Shown here piece after piece: positions 1-10,712 of a DNA stretch of 38,678 bases. Where the stretch lies: positions 1 through 38,678 of the forward strand of contig DATJYL010000210.1 in NCBI GenBank assembly GCA_035499655.1. The letters run 5' to 3'. The notes under the pieces are model-generated. The model was not told where the DNA came from. It saw only the letters and a list, made by a program, of their open reading frames with translations, and ran no database searches. A program made the position numbers and the translations under genes. The stretch's first letter is position 1. Every line of letters begins with the position of its first letter. The stretch comes from Pirellulales bacterium. GTDB taxonomy: Bacteria > Planctomycetota > Planctomycetia > Pirellulales > JADZDJ01.

Positions 1-1
1 T

Positions 2-727
2 GAAGACAAGCAAGTGTTGGTGATCGGCGCGGGGGAAACGGCGGAGGAAGTGCTGGTATATTTGCGCGAGGAAGGCGTGCGGCACATCACCGTGATCAAC
101 CGGCACGAAGCGGCCGCCGCCCAGTTGGCCGCCAAATACCACGGTCACACCGCGCCGTGGAACGAACTGTCCGCAAAACTGACAGCCGCCGATTTAGTGG
201 TCAGTGCCACTGGGGCCATGCAACCCATTATTACGCTGGAACACTTTCGCCGGATTGAACCGCAGCGATTTCAGAGGCCGTTACTGATCCTGGATTTGGC
301 GGTGCCGCGCGATTTTGAGCCCGCAATCGGCAATCGCTTGGGAGTTTACCTCAATTCTTTGGACGATTTGAAAGAAGTCTGTCGGCAAAATCGGGCCGCC
401 CGCGATCAAGAATTGCCGCTGGCGCTTAGCATTGTCGAGGAAGAAACCCACGGATTCATGCAAGAGCTGTATCATCGTGCCACAGGCCCGATCATTCGGC
501 AACTCCGCCAGGGCTGGCACCAGGTGCGCGACGATGAACTGCGCCGCTTATTTAATAAACTGCCGGAGCTGGACGAGCATTCGCGCCAGGAAATAAGCCA
601 AACCTTCGAGCGCTACGTGAATAAGCTGTTGCATCCCCCCCTGGAATCACTGCGCGACGAATCGCGCACGGGAAGCCCCCACGGCCTGTTGGATGCACTC
701 AAGCGATTGTTTCGTCTCGAGGAATGA
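2..727 (+). CDS. hemA: Glutamyl-tRNA reductase, C-terminal part (cut by window edge)
   Basis: This is the NADPH-binding and dimerisation part of glutamyl-tRNA reductase, which reduces glutamyl-tRNA(Glu) to glutamate-1-semialdehyde, the first committed step of C5 tetrapyrrole synthesis. The reading frame is open from base 2, so the catalytic N-terminal domain lies outside the window. The glycine-rich nucleotide motif VLVIGAGETAEEVLVYL is visible at once, followed by VVSATGA, by ILDLAVPRDFEP, and by a helical C-terminal dimerisation region with RYVNKLLHPPLESLR. The family is about 420-480 residues long, so roughly half is present. The next gene, scpB, is convergent, and the two stop codons are about 45 bp apart. 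Family assignment is firm; the 5' end is unknown. Confidence 0.93.
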   Translation, partial: EDKQVLVIGAGETAEEVLVYLREEGVRHITVINRHEAAAAQLAAKYHGHTAPWNELSAKLTAADLVVSATGAMQPIITLEHFRRIEPQRFQRPLLILDLAVPRDFEPAIGNRLGVYLNSLDDLKEVCRQNRAARDQELPLALSIVEEETHGFMQELYHRATGPIIRQLRQGWHQVRDDELRRLFNKLPELDEHSRQEISQTFERYVNKLLHPPLESLRDESRTGSPHGLLDALKRLFRLEE

Positions 728-771
728 AACGCGCTTCGTAGATTGACCGGCGCTCAGAACCGACGCGGTTG

Positions 772-1959
772 TTACTTCTCTTCCTCTTCCCACTCTTCAT
801 CATCGTCGTCGTCGTCGTCCTCTTCCCAATCGTCGTCGTCTTCGTCATCGTCTTCCCATTCTTCATCGTCGTCTTCTTCGTCATCGTCTTCCTCGTCGTC
901 ATCGACTTCTTCCCACTCTTCATCGACGAAATCATCTTCAGCTTCTTCGTCGTCTTCTTCGTCTTCCCAATCTTCGTCGTCGTCTTCGTCTTCTTCCTCG
1001 TCGTCGATGTCTTCGTCCTCTTCTTCGTTTTCATCTTTGGCCGCCGAGATCGGTTCGTTACCAGATCGCCGGCGCGCGGCCCAAGAAACTGCCTCAAGAG
1101 GCTCCTCGATGATATCGGCGGGGATGTTCGCGGGGCGAATACTCGTCGTCACAGATTTTTCCTCCAGGGTTGGATCGATGGTTGATTTATGATCTCCCCG
1201 GCCGATACCGGGGTTACAGTCGATGCCGTCGTTCGTGGAAATATCGACCTGTCGATTCGATTTCTCCACGGCCGCTTTGAACTCTGCGGCCCATGGCAAT
1301 TCCTCCACATGCCGCAATCCAAATAACTCTAAGAAACGCTTTGTCGTACCATATAACAAGGGGCGGCCCAAGTCCTCCGCCCGACCCACAATTCGTACCA
1401 AATCACGCTCCAGGAGTTGTCGCAGGATTTCGTCGCAATGGACCCCGCGAACGGCTTCAATTTCCACCCGCAAAACCGGCTGCCGATACGCCACCACCGC
1501 CAGGGTTTCCAGGGCCGGGGCGGAAAGCCGAGTTTCCACCGATGTTTGCAATAATCGCCGCAACCAGGGAGCTAACCTGGGTCGGGTGAATAATTGGTAT
1601 CCGCCGGCCACTTCCTCCACCTGGAAGGCGGTGAAACTGGCATCGTACAACCTTCGCAGCCGGCGGACTAATGTACGCGCTACATTGCCGTCCGCCAAGT
1701 TGGCTAATTGTGCTATTTTTCGGCTGGATAAGGGCTCCCGGGCAAGAAAAAGAACCGCTTCGACCCGGGCCAGCCGCGGTTCACGCCCTAATGAACCTTG
1801 CTGTGGGGGGGGCAAAACAGTGAATTCGCCCGCATTTCGGAACTGCCACAGCCGAACAAATCCTCGACTCGACACCGTCGGCCAGCCAGACAATCGTTTC
1901 TGCTTAATCCTTCCGCTAAGCCGATGAGCGGCCTGGATGTGCCAGTGTTGCCAAGACAT
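772..1959 (-). CDS. scpB: Segregation and condensation protein B with hyperacidic C-terminal tail
   Basis: ScpB is the kleisin-associated winged-helix subunit of the SMC-ScpAB condensin that helps fold and segregate the chromosome. The core runs from RLARVEAVLFLAREPLSSRKIAQLANL through ALETLAVVAYRQPVLRVEIEAVRGV and RDLVRIVGRAEDLGRPLLYGTTKRFLELFGL, a typical double winged-helix ScpB signature. After about 300 residues comes a tail of roughly 90 residues that is nearly all Asp/Glu with regularly placed Trp, encoded by imperfect tcgtcttcc-type repeats at 776-1035. I chose the ATG at 1959. A longer frame, open to 2142, would overlap the upstream gene ending at 2120 and adds no recognisable sequence. 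The family normally has about 180-250 residues, so both the N-terminal extension and the tail are unusual. No scpA is visible in the window. Confidence 0.85.
   Translation of the reverse strand: MSWQHWHIQAAHRLSGRIKQKRLSGWPTVSSRGFVRLWQFRNAGEFTVLPPPQQGSLGREPRLARVEAVLFLAREPLSSRKIAQLANLADGNVARTLVRRLRRLYDASFTAFQVEEVAGGYQLFTRPRLAPWLRRLLQTSVETRLSAPALETLAVVAYRQPVLRVEIEAVRGVHCDEILRQLLERDLVRIVGRAEDLGRPLLYGTTKRFLELFGLRHVEELPWAAEFKAAVEKSNRQVDISTNDGIDCNPGIGRGDHKSTIDPTLEEKSVTTSIRPANIPADIIEEPLEAVSWAARRRSGNEPISAAKDENEEEDEDIDDEEEDEDDDEDWEDEEDDEEAEDDFVDEEWEEVDDDEEDDDEEDDDEEWEDDDEDDDDWEEDDDDDDDEEWEEEEK
776..1035. repeat. Imperfect trinucleotide-rich repeat tract in scpB
   Basis: This low-complexity tract is built from tcgtcg, tcttcc and tcatcg units on the + strand. 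On the coding - strand it reads as runs of GAC/GAT/GAA/GAG with interspersed TGG codons. It encodes the acidic tail of ScpB. Such tracts are prone to slippage, so length may vary between strains. Confidence 0.75.
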
Positions 1960-2119
1960 GCGATGTGAATAACCTGTCAATAATGTGCTGCGCCCCAACC
2001 CGATTTTCGGATATGCAAGCTCCGCGAGCAATGGCAACCAAGTCGCGCGCAAAGAATAACGCGCAAGAAAGCAAATGCGCGGGGGCATTGCAACTGCACA
2101 CGGGCTCGGCGACCGCGTA

Positions 2120-3091
2120 TTACTGCGGCTGCGGTCGAGCACGCCACTCTTCCACCTGCCGCAAGACGGTGCCCATGGCTTGCCACGGATCGTCGCCGAA
2201 GGCTTGAAAAACTCGGCTCACCTCCGCATTGTCGCCGACGGCCATTTTGCACACGAAGTGGTAGCGGTTATTGTCCGGTCCCCACGTTTCCAACATGTAG
2301 TGAGTGGCCCCCAATTCGCGCAAGCGAGTTTCTGCCTGGCGAAATTTTTCGTCGCTGGTGCTGGCCGCGGGGTTCGCACTTGCCCCGCAGCCAGAAGCGT
2401 TTTTGGGACTATAGGGCGATTCGCTTGGAGAACCAGCACTTAACGAATCGCGGGATGAAAAATCTGACGGGGTCATCGCCGTTGCTTCGGGCGGCGATTG
2501 AAAACTTGCTGGCTGCGCAGTAGATGTCGGCGCAGGAATATGCCAATCCTTCGGCTCACTCAAACCTGCGACGGTCGATGCAGCAGGCATGGCGCTCGGC
2601 ACAGCGCTGCTTGGCGCAAGGGTTCCCAATGGAAAATTACCACCAGGAACGGCGGCGATGCCAGCTTGTGGGGATATCAATCGATCTCCGCCCAGCACCG
2701 CGGGTGTTTTCCCGTTGGCCGGACCGGCGTTGTCAGGCCCTGTATTACCAGGTGGAAACGTGTTGCTTGCTGAAACTAAGCTGCCAGGCGCACCGGCATT
2801 GGGAACAGCGGGCGTGGCGGGAGTGGACACCGTAGAAATCGAAGAACCGGACTCGGCCGCCGCACGGTACGAAGTGGGCTGGCCAAATGGATTGTTCGCC
2901 ACTGGCAGTGATGTGGGTGTGGGCGAATTCGTCGTGGCTTCCGGCGCCGGGCCCAATATCAATCCACGACCTTCGAGCAGGCCTTTGACTACATCGGGCA
3001 AATTTTTGCCGAATATGGCAAACAACGGCACGCTGATCAGCACGATCAGCATGAGCAATGCCCGAAACGCTATGGCGGTCGATGACTGCAT
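2120..3091 (-). CDS. Membrane-anchored protein of unknown function, Pro/Ala/Ser-rich
   Basis: I do not recognise a named family. From the chosen ATG at 3091 the product has about 323 residues. An N-terminal hydrophobic helix (AFRALLMLIVLISVPLFAIFG) is followed by a long low-complexity linker rich in Pro, Ala, Ser, Gly and Asn. The globular C-terminus of about 75 residues contains RLRELGATHYMLETWGPDNNRYHFVCKMA and FQAFGDDPWQAMGTVLRQVEEW. The upstream GGAGGGAG sequence supports the start at 3091 over the longer frame from 3166. The layout suggests a single-pass protein with the C-terminal domain outside the cytoplasm. The gene lies just upstream of scpB on the same strand and may be co-transcribed with it. 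Confidence 0.6.
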   Translation of the reverse strand: MQSSTAIAFRALLMLIVLISVPLFAIFGKNLPDVVKGLLEGRGLILGPAPEATTNSPTPTSLPVANNPFGQPTSYRAAAESGSSISTVSTPATPAVPNAGAPGSLVSASNTFPPGNTGPDNAGPANGKTPAVLGGDRLISPQAGIAAVPGGNFPLGTLAPSSAVPSAMPAASTVAGLSEPKDWHIPAPTSTAQPASFQSPPEATAMTPSDFSSRDSLSAGSPSESPYSPKNASGCGASANPAASTSDEKFRQAETRLRELGATHYMLETWGPDNNRYHFVCKMAVGDNAEVSRVFQAFGDDPWQAMGTVLRQVEEWRARPQPQ

Positions 3092-3289
3092 CGGCCGAAC
3101 GGCTCCCTCCAAAACTTTCCCCGTCAATGGCGACGTGCCTGGGCAGCACGTTCTGGGTGGATCCAACGGGGCGGCGGATCATAAATGATGGTTCTCAACC
3201 ACACAATGCCAATCGCCGGGGCGGAATGACTTTCGATTCGAAGTTTTCGTATAATTTGCACCATCGCATCTTTTGCCCTTTGACAGCAC

Positions 3290-4492
3290 ATGCGCCCGAT
3301 TTATCTCGATTTCAATTCGACCTCACCGCTTTTGCCGGAGACTGCCGCCGCACTGGCTGAAGCAAATGCCGCAGGCTACGCCAACCCAGCCAGCCAGCAC
3401 TCCGCCGGACGCCGCGCACACGGTGCGTTGGAAGACGCACGGGAAGAAATCGCGCGGCTACTGGGGGCCAATCTAACCGATCGCACTGCCGACCGATTGA
3501 TTTTCACCAGCGGCGGGACCGAGGCCAACAATTTGGCCGTCTTGGGTTTAACATCGTTTGCACAGGCTGGCGTCGATTTATTTTCCCACAATCATCCCCC
3601 AGGCCGAATCATCATTTCCAGCATCGAACACTCCAGCGTTACCGCCGCGGCCAACTTTTTATCGCAGCGCGGTTGGCAGATCGATCGGTTGGCGGTCAGC
3701 CGTGACGGGGTGGTTCAACTGGAGCATTTGGACGAATTGCTGACTGCTGCTTCGCCGCTGGGACCGCCACGGTTGGTTAGCGTGATGCTGGCCAATAACG
3801 AAACCGGCGTGCTGCAACCAATTGCCGAAATTGTCCGCCACTGTTCGCGGCTCACCCGGACCGCTGTGCCCGTCCATACCGATGCCGTGCAGGCCGTCGG
3901 AAAAATACCGGTCGATTTCCGTAAACTCGGTGTGGCAGCCATGTCGGTCGCTCCGCACAAGTTCGGTGGCCCGCGCGGCACCGGCGCGCTACTGGTGCGG
4001 CAGGGAATCAATCTGCTGCCGATCTTGCATGGCGCGTCGCAACAACTTGGGTTGCGCCCCGGCACCGAATCGGTGTCGCTGGCCCTGGGATTTCTCGCCG
4101 CGCTCCGGGCCTGGCAGCAGGACCACGATCATCGTCCGCATCGACTGGCCGCTTTGCGCGATCGATTTGAGGCCGGTCTACATGCAATTTATCCGCAGAC
4201 CATCGTCAACGGGCAAAACGCGCAGCGGCTGCCGCACACCTCGAATGTGGCCTTCATCGGGTACGATCGGCAGGCCCTGTTCATGGCGCTGGATATGGCG
4301 GGCGTGTGCTGCTCGACCGGTTCAGCCTGCGCCAGTGGTTCCAGCGAACCGTCGCCGACCCTTCTGGCAATGCACTTGCCTTGCGATGTAGTCGACTCCA
4401 GCCTCCGCTTCAGCCTGGGCGCCACGACCACAGCGGACGAAATTGACGATGCTTTGCAACGCATTGAAGCAGTGTTGAAAGGCCGCCGTTAA
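3290..4492 (+). CDS. Cysteine desulfurase (NifS/IscS family)
   Basis: A PLP-dependent class V aminotransferase-fold enzyme that takes sulfur from L-cysteine as a persulfide for Fe-S cluster assembly or thiolation of other targets. The product has 400 residues. Visible family marks are YLDFNSTSPLLP at the start, TSGGTEANNLAV, the SSIEHSSV histidine motif, VMLANNETGVLQP, the TDAVQAVGK segment, the PLP-lysine motif SVAPHKFGGPRG, and the catalytic cysteine loop STGSACASGSSEPS near residue 345. The long active-site loop with the SACASG motif is of the NifS/IscS type rather than the SufS type. The gene stands alone between the divergent upstream gene and dnaA, with no iscU or nifU beside it, so the precise pathway is unclear. 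Confidence 0.93.
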   Translation: MRPIYLDFNSTSPLLPETAAALAEANAAGYANPASQHSAGRRAHGALEDAREEIARLLGANLTDRTADRLIFTSGGTEANNLAVLGLTSFAQAGVDLFSHNHPPGRIIISSIEHSSVTAAANFLSQRGWQIDRLAVSRDGVVQLEHLDELLTAASPLGPPRLVSVMLANNETGVLQPIAEIVRHCSRLTRTAVPVHTDAVQAVGKIPVDFRKLGVAAMSVAPHKFGGPRGTGALLVRQGINLLPILHGASQQLGLRPGTESVSLALGFLAALRAWQQDHDHRPHRLAALRDRFEAGLHAIYPQTIVNGQNAQRLPHTSNVAFIGYDRQALFMALDMAGVCCSTGSACASGSSEPSPTLLAMHLPCDVVDSSLRFSLGATTTADEIDDALQRIEAVLKGRR

Positions 4493-4725
4493 ACACATTT
4501 TCAAGCGTCTAGAACGGCGGAATCTGTCCTGCCTGTGGCCGCTGGGCCCAGGAGCGCAAAAAACCTGGTTTTTCTCGGGAAATAGCGGTTTTCTTGGCGG
4601 CCAAAAATCTATTCGCTGTGGATACCTAAGGGGCTGCAAATTTGATAGAATTCGGGATGCGAATTTGAGCGTTTTTTTGTTGTCAATTCTTGGCCGTTTG
4701 CACGCTGGTAATCATCTTTTCAGGA
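4493..4725. promoter_or_regulatory. dnaA upstream region with a DnaA-box-like site
   Basis: This non-coding gap lies before dnaA. It contains TGTGGATAC at 4617-4625, whose complement GTATCCACA differs at one position from the classical DnaA box TTATCCACA. AT-rich sequence and a T7 run follow. A single box upstream of dnaA would fit autoregulation of dnaA or an outlying origin element. No experimental or comparative support is available here. Confidence 0.35.
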
Positions 4726-5865
4726 ATGGACGGAGCCACGGTGGAACACGAAGTTTTCGCCATTTCGTTTCCTGCTGGCACGGGACGCAGCATGGCCCAA
4801 AATGTCTCCAAGCAGGCCCCGCCAAACAACCCCGAATTTATTGTCGGGCCGGAAAACCACCTGGCCGCGTCTGTCGTCGGCTGGTTGTGCAAGCGCGAAC
4901 GGCATTATAGCCCGCTGGTGTTGTGCGGGCCGTCGGGCGCAGGAAAATCGCACTTGGCGCATAGCCTGGTCCAATCGCGCAACGATGCGGTGTATACCCG
5001 CGGAGCTGATTTTGCCCGTGAATTGGCCACTGCCGTGGAAAAAGACGCGGCCTCGGATTTTCGCAACCGCTTCCGCGCTGCCGGCATGTTGGTGTTGGAC
5101 GACTTTCCGCAAATGCTGGGGCGTCCTGCGGCTTTGCAGGAATTTCAGCATACGCTGGATGCTTTGGAAGCCCGCGAGGCCTCGGTGATAATTACCGCTC
5201 GCCGGACGCCGCAAGAAATGGCGGATTTGCCCCCTCCGCTTCGCAGTCGCTTGAGCAGCGGATTGGTGGTAAAGATTTCGCCCCCCGGAATTGCCGCGCG
5301 ACAGCGAATTTTGGAGCGTTTTGCGGTAGCTCGCGGCATTGCATTATCCCCGGAGGCCGCAAAACTGTTGGCGGAGCAATTCAATGTAACCGCAACCGAG
5401 CTGCGCGGTCACCTTGCAAAAATAGAGATGGAAGCTCGTTCGAAGCGCGTCACAAATAAAGGGGGGGTCGTAAACGCCGACTCGTCGGACCGTGATCGTT
5501 TGAATGATCCTTTGACGATTGAATCGCCGGATATACGCCGATATCTCTCGCACCATCGTCTCCTGCTGCGCCCCAGCCTGGAGCAAGTTACGACAGCGGT
5601 GGCAAAGTTTTACGGTCTGAAGCCGGCGGCAATGAGCAGCCCTTCGCGGCGTCGACAAGTCGTTTTTGCTCGAGGAATGGCCATTTATCTGGGACGTACA
5701 CTCTGCGGCGCCAGCTTGAAGACCTTGGGCAAGCACTTTGGCGGTCGCGACCACACCACGGTGTTGCATAGCTTCCGTCAATTGCAAAGCCGCTTGTCTT
5801 CTGATTCCGAATTAAACAACGCGGTCGATCATTTACAGCAAGTGCTGACCAAACGTGCGTCATAA
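4726..5865 (+). CDS. dnaA: Chromosomal replication initiator DnaA-like protein lacking domain I
   Basis: AAA+ initiator that binds origin DNA and melts it in its ATP form. Visible features are the Walker A motif GPSGAGKSHL, Walker B MLVLDDFPQM, the box VII region LPPPLRSRLSSGLVVKI, and a complete domain IV with the DNA-binding signature LGKHFGGRDHTTVLHSF. The AAA+ part begins within about 40 residues of the start, so the usual N-terminal domain I (DnaB and regulator contacts) and most of the linker are missing; the product is about 380 residues against a usual 440-500. Start choice is uncertain: ATG 4726 is used, but GTG 4741 has a better-placed GGAG, and TTG 4690 and ATG 4792 are also possible. 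A run of G within the gene gives GGV near residue 250, just before the linker to domain IV. Its position next to dnaN, a DUF721 gene and gyrB supports the initiator role over a Hda-like regulator, which would also lack domain IV. Confidence 0.88.
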   Translation: MDGATVEHEVFAISFPAGTGRSMAQNVSKQAPPNNPEFIVGPENHLAASVVGWLCKRERHYSPLVLCGPSGAGKSHLAHSLVQSRNDAVYTRGADFARELATAVEKDAASDFRNRFRAAGMLVLDDFPQMLGRPAALQEFQHTLDALEAREASVIITARRTPQEMADLPPPLRSRLSSGLVVKISPPGIAARQRILERFAVARGIALSPEAAKLLAEQFNVTATELRGHLAKIEMEARSKRVTNKGGVVNADSSDRDRLNDPLTIESPDIRRYLSHHRLLLRPSLEQVTTAVAKFYGLKPAAMSSPSRRRQVVFARGMAIYLGRTLCGASLKTLGKHFGGRDHTTVLHSFRQLQSRLSSDSELNNAVDHLQQVLTKRAS

Positions 5866-6231
5866 TCTGATTTTGGTTTTGAACAATTGGGGATAATTGG
5901 TTGGATAGTTGTCGACGGTAAAGATGACATCGTGCGTCATCGACCTCCAAAACCTTCGCGATAAATTTTTGTTTAGAACCTTTGGTCGATACAACATTCG
6001 ACCAACACAAAATCTACATGCTTTCAACATCGTCGAGATGACGCCTGATTCGCGGTTTCCTTCGATCACCACAACCAACTGTCTTCCAATTGCACACGCG
6101 TATCAACACTCTCGTTTATCTACCTACTAGTTCTACTGATTGAAAAGAATCCTTAAACTGATAAAACACATGGTTCAACTCACTCCATAAAGTCGAATCC
6201 CTAGAAGTACAAAGTTACAGGCGGCACGAGT
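5866..6231. other. Candidate replication origin region between dnaA and dnaN
   Basis: This is a 366-bp gap without a credible gene and clearly richer in A and T than its neighbours. It holds the complement of TTATCCCCA at 5888-5896 (one mismatch to TTATCCACA) and TTATCTACC at 6116-6124 (two mismatches), plus AT-rich stretches such as gataaatttttgttt near 5960. In many bacteria oriC lies beside dnaA and dnaN, which is the reason for the call. The boxes are few and imperfect, so the assignment stays tentative. The dnaN promoter must also lie here. Confidence 0.4.
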
Positions 6232-7347
6232 ATGAAAATCAGCTTTGAACGGGAAAAACTTCACGCTGCGTTCCAAACAGCGGCTAGCGTGGCCCCAGCC
6301 CGCAGTCCTAAGCCCATATTGCAAAATATAAAGCTGGAAGTTGCCGGCGATGCTGCGACCATCATGGCCACAGACCTGGAAGTGGGCATTCGTATCAGCG
6401 TGCCGGGAGTCACTGTGGATACACCCGGCAGCACAGTGTTGCCCATAGCTCGCTTTGGCCCAATTTTGCGTGAATGCACGGATGAAAAACTGCACTTGGA
6501 AAGCGATCCGCAAGGCACCTTAGTTCGCGGCGACCGGAGTGAATGGAAATTGCCGGGCGAAAATCCCGACGAGTTTCCCAATGTCACCTCCTTTAAGGAG
6601 GAAAAATTTCACGAATTGGCGGCGCGGTTGTTTCGAGAAATGGTGCGACGCACGGTTTTCGCTACCGACAACGAAAGCAGCCGCTACGCGCTGGGCGGCG
6701 TGCTGTTGGAAATGGAGGGAGACAAAATCATCGCCGTCGGCACCGATGGCCGCCGGCTGGCTAAAATGGAAGGGCCGGCACACGCGGTAAACGGCCATCA
6801 AACCGCCAACCAAACCACCATCGTGCCCACCCGGGCTATGAATTTGCTGGAGCGGGCCATCGTCGATGGTGATGGCGAAGTGCAAATTTCGGCCCGCGCA
6901 AACGATATTTTAGTCCGCAGTCCGCGCTTCACAATTTATTCGCGGTTGGTGGAAGGGCGTTTTCCCAAATGGCGCGATGTCTTTCCACGCCGCAGCGATG
7001 TCGTAAAAACCGAATTGGCCGTGGGCCCGTTTTACGCGGCAGTTCGCCAGGCGGCCATCGCCACCAGTGAGGAAAGCCGCGGCATTGATTTTTGCTTCGA
7101 AAACGGTTTGTTGGTCCTGGCCGGCCGTGCCGCCGACGTAGGGCAATCCCGCGTCGAATTGCCCATCGCCTACAACGGACCGAAAATTTCCATCACGCTG
7201 GATCCGCGCTTTGTGACCGATTTCCTCCGCGTGCTCGATCCGGAAAAAACATTCACCCTGGAGTTGAAGGATTCCGACAGCGCGGCCGTGTGCACCACCA
7301 GCGATGGCTACGGTTACGTCATCATGCCGCTGGCGCGCGATCGGTAA
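6232..7347 (+). CDS. dnaN: DNA polymerase III subunit beta (sliding clamp)
   Basis: Ring-shaped processivity clamp that holds DNA polymerase III and other enzymes on DNA. The 371-residue product matches the usual length and three-domain plan: MKISFEREKLHAAFQTAASVAPARSPKPILQNIKLEV opens domain 1, RYALGGVLLEMEGDKIIAVGTDGRRLAKME marks domain 2, and the C-terminus YVIMPLARDR is the typical end of the family (PM.L motif). It lies between dnaA and the DUF721 gene, with only a 9-bp gap to the latter, suggesting co-transcription. Confidence 0.96.
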   Translation: MKISFEREKLHAAFQTAASVAPARSPKPILQNIKLEVAGDAATIMATDLEVGIRISVPGVTVDTPGSTVLPIARFGPILRECTDEKLHLESDPQGTLVRGDRSEWKLPGENPDEFPNVTSFKEEKFHELAARLFREMVRRTVFATDNESSRYALGGVLLEMEGDKIIAVGTDGRRLAKMEGPAHAVNGHQTANQTTIVPTRAMNLLERAIVDGDGEVQISARANDILVRSPRFTIYSRLVEGRFPKWRDVFPRRSDVVKTELAVGPFYAAVRQAAIATSEESRGIDFCFENGLLVLAGRAADVGQSRVELPIAYNGPKISITLDPRFVTDFLRVLDPEKTFTLELKDSDSAAVCTTSDGYGYVIMPLARDR

Positions 7348-7355
7348 CGCACCGC

Positions 7356-7655
7356 ATGGCTCAGCCCAAGCAAATTGGCGACGTGTTGGCGCAGTTGATT
7401 GCCCGACGCGGCTATGCTCGGGAGCAGTCGACGGCGGCGCTGGAAGCAGCGTGGCGCGAGGCTGCCGGCGGGCAATTTGCCGCCGTCACCAGGGCCGGCA
7501 TCGTGCGGCGCGGCACGTTGGAGGTGATCGTATCCAATAACTTATTGGCCCAAGAGTTGGGCTTTCGAGAGGACGAGCTGATCGGTCGGCTACGGCAACT
7601 TTCGCCGGAAACAAAAATCATCAAAATCCGTTTTCGCGTAGGGAGCGTTCGTTAA
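7356..7655 (+). CDS. DUF721 (DciA-like) protein, probable helicase loader
   Basis: A 99-residue protein of the DUF721 family. Members called DciA help load the replicative helicase in bacteria that lack DnaC or DnaI. Family features are the start IGDVLAQLIARRGYA, the central WREAAGGQFAAVTRAGIVRRGTLEVIVSNNLLAQELGF, and the closing I.IRFRVG strand. I chose the ATG at 7356, 9 bp after the dnaN stop; the open frame extends further upstream only as a shadow of dnaN. In many actinobacteria and other phyla this gene sits between dnaN/recF and gyrB, exactly as here, although recF is absent from this stretch. The helicase-loading role is inferred from the family. Confidence 0.8.
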   Translation: MAQPKQIGDVLAQLIARRGYAREQSTAALEAAWREAAGGQFAAVTRAGIVRRGTLEVIVSNNLLAQELGFREDELIGRLRQLSPETKIIKIRFRVGSVR

Positions 7656-10426
<2,771 letters not shown>

Positions 10427-10520
10427 TATTTCAGTTCCTTCTCGGAGAAAATCCTGATGGCAATTTGAGATAAGACATTCAATCTCACAGAAACACTCAA
10501 GTACAAATTCGATCAACCAC

Positions 10521-10550
10521 AGTGAACTGTGGCTTGCACGTAATCACCGC
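10521..10550 (+). repeat. Degenerate inverted CRISPR-repeat-like (anti-repeat-like) copy, left side
   Basis: The sequence agtgaactg…ggcttgc…aatcaccgc resembles the reverse complement of the CRISPR repeat (agtgtaaccg…ggcctgc…aatccgc) with a deletion of about 5 bp and scattered substitutions. It lies 11 bp before the first repeat. It could be a relic of an inverted array unit or of an anti-repeat. The similarity is partial and was judged by eye. Confidence 0.3.
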
Positions 10551-10561
10551 GCGATGTCAGC

Positions 10562-10662
10562 GTTGCGGATTGCTCGCAGGCCGGGATCGGTTACACTAAA
10601 AATATCGTGCTCCGCACTGCTGACGGGTTGCGGATTGCTCGCAGGCCGGGATCGGTTACACT
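10562..10662 (+). CRISPR. Minimal CRISPR array: two identical 36-bp repeats, one 29-bp spacer
   Basis: Two perfect copies of a 36-bp repeat (beginning GTTGCGG, ending TTACACT) lie at 10562-10597 and 10627-10662. They enclose a 29-bp spacer at 10598-10626. Repeat and spacer lengths are typical for type II. The + strand orientation is chosen because both tracrRNA anti-repeats near 16.5 and 17.0 kb are complementary to this strand and end with the complement of the GTTGCGG half, as required for crRNA:tracrRNA pairing. The array would be transcribed toward cas2, convergent with the cas genes. The 135 bp after gyrB (10427-10561) is the presumed leader. With only one spacer the array is either ancestral-minimal, decayed, or collapsed in assembly. 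Confidence 0.9.
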
Positions 10663-10691
10663 ACTCCGGCGCTAACCGGCTTTCCGCACAC

Positions 10692-10712
10692 GGCTTGCGA
10701 GCAATCCGCAAT
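10692..10712 (-). repeat. Inverted half-repeat downstream of the array
   Basis: These 21 bp are the reverse complement of the first 21 bp of the CRISPR repeat with two mismatches. They begin 29 bp after the second repeat, which is exactly one spacer length, and run into the cas2 stop codon at 10712-10714. Together with the second repeat they could form a stem of about 20 bp in a transcript of either strand. It may be a decayed inverted terminal repeat, an anti-repeat-like element, or a processing/termination hairpin for cas2 or the array. Confidence 0.6.

Noticed and set aside
743-1192. Poly-serine or hydrophobic valine/phenylalanine proteins on the + strand
   Set aside because: These are low-complexity shadows of the acidic tail of scpB; they have no independent start signals or family features.
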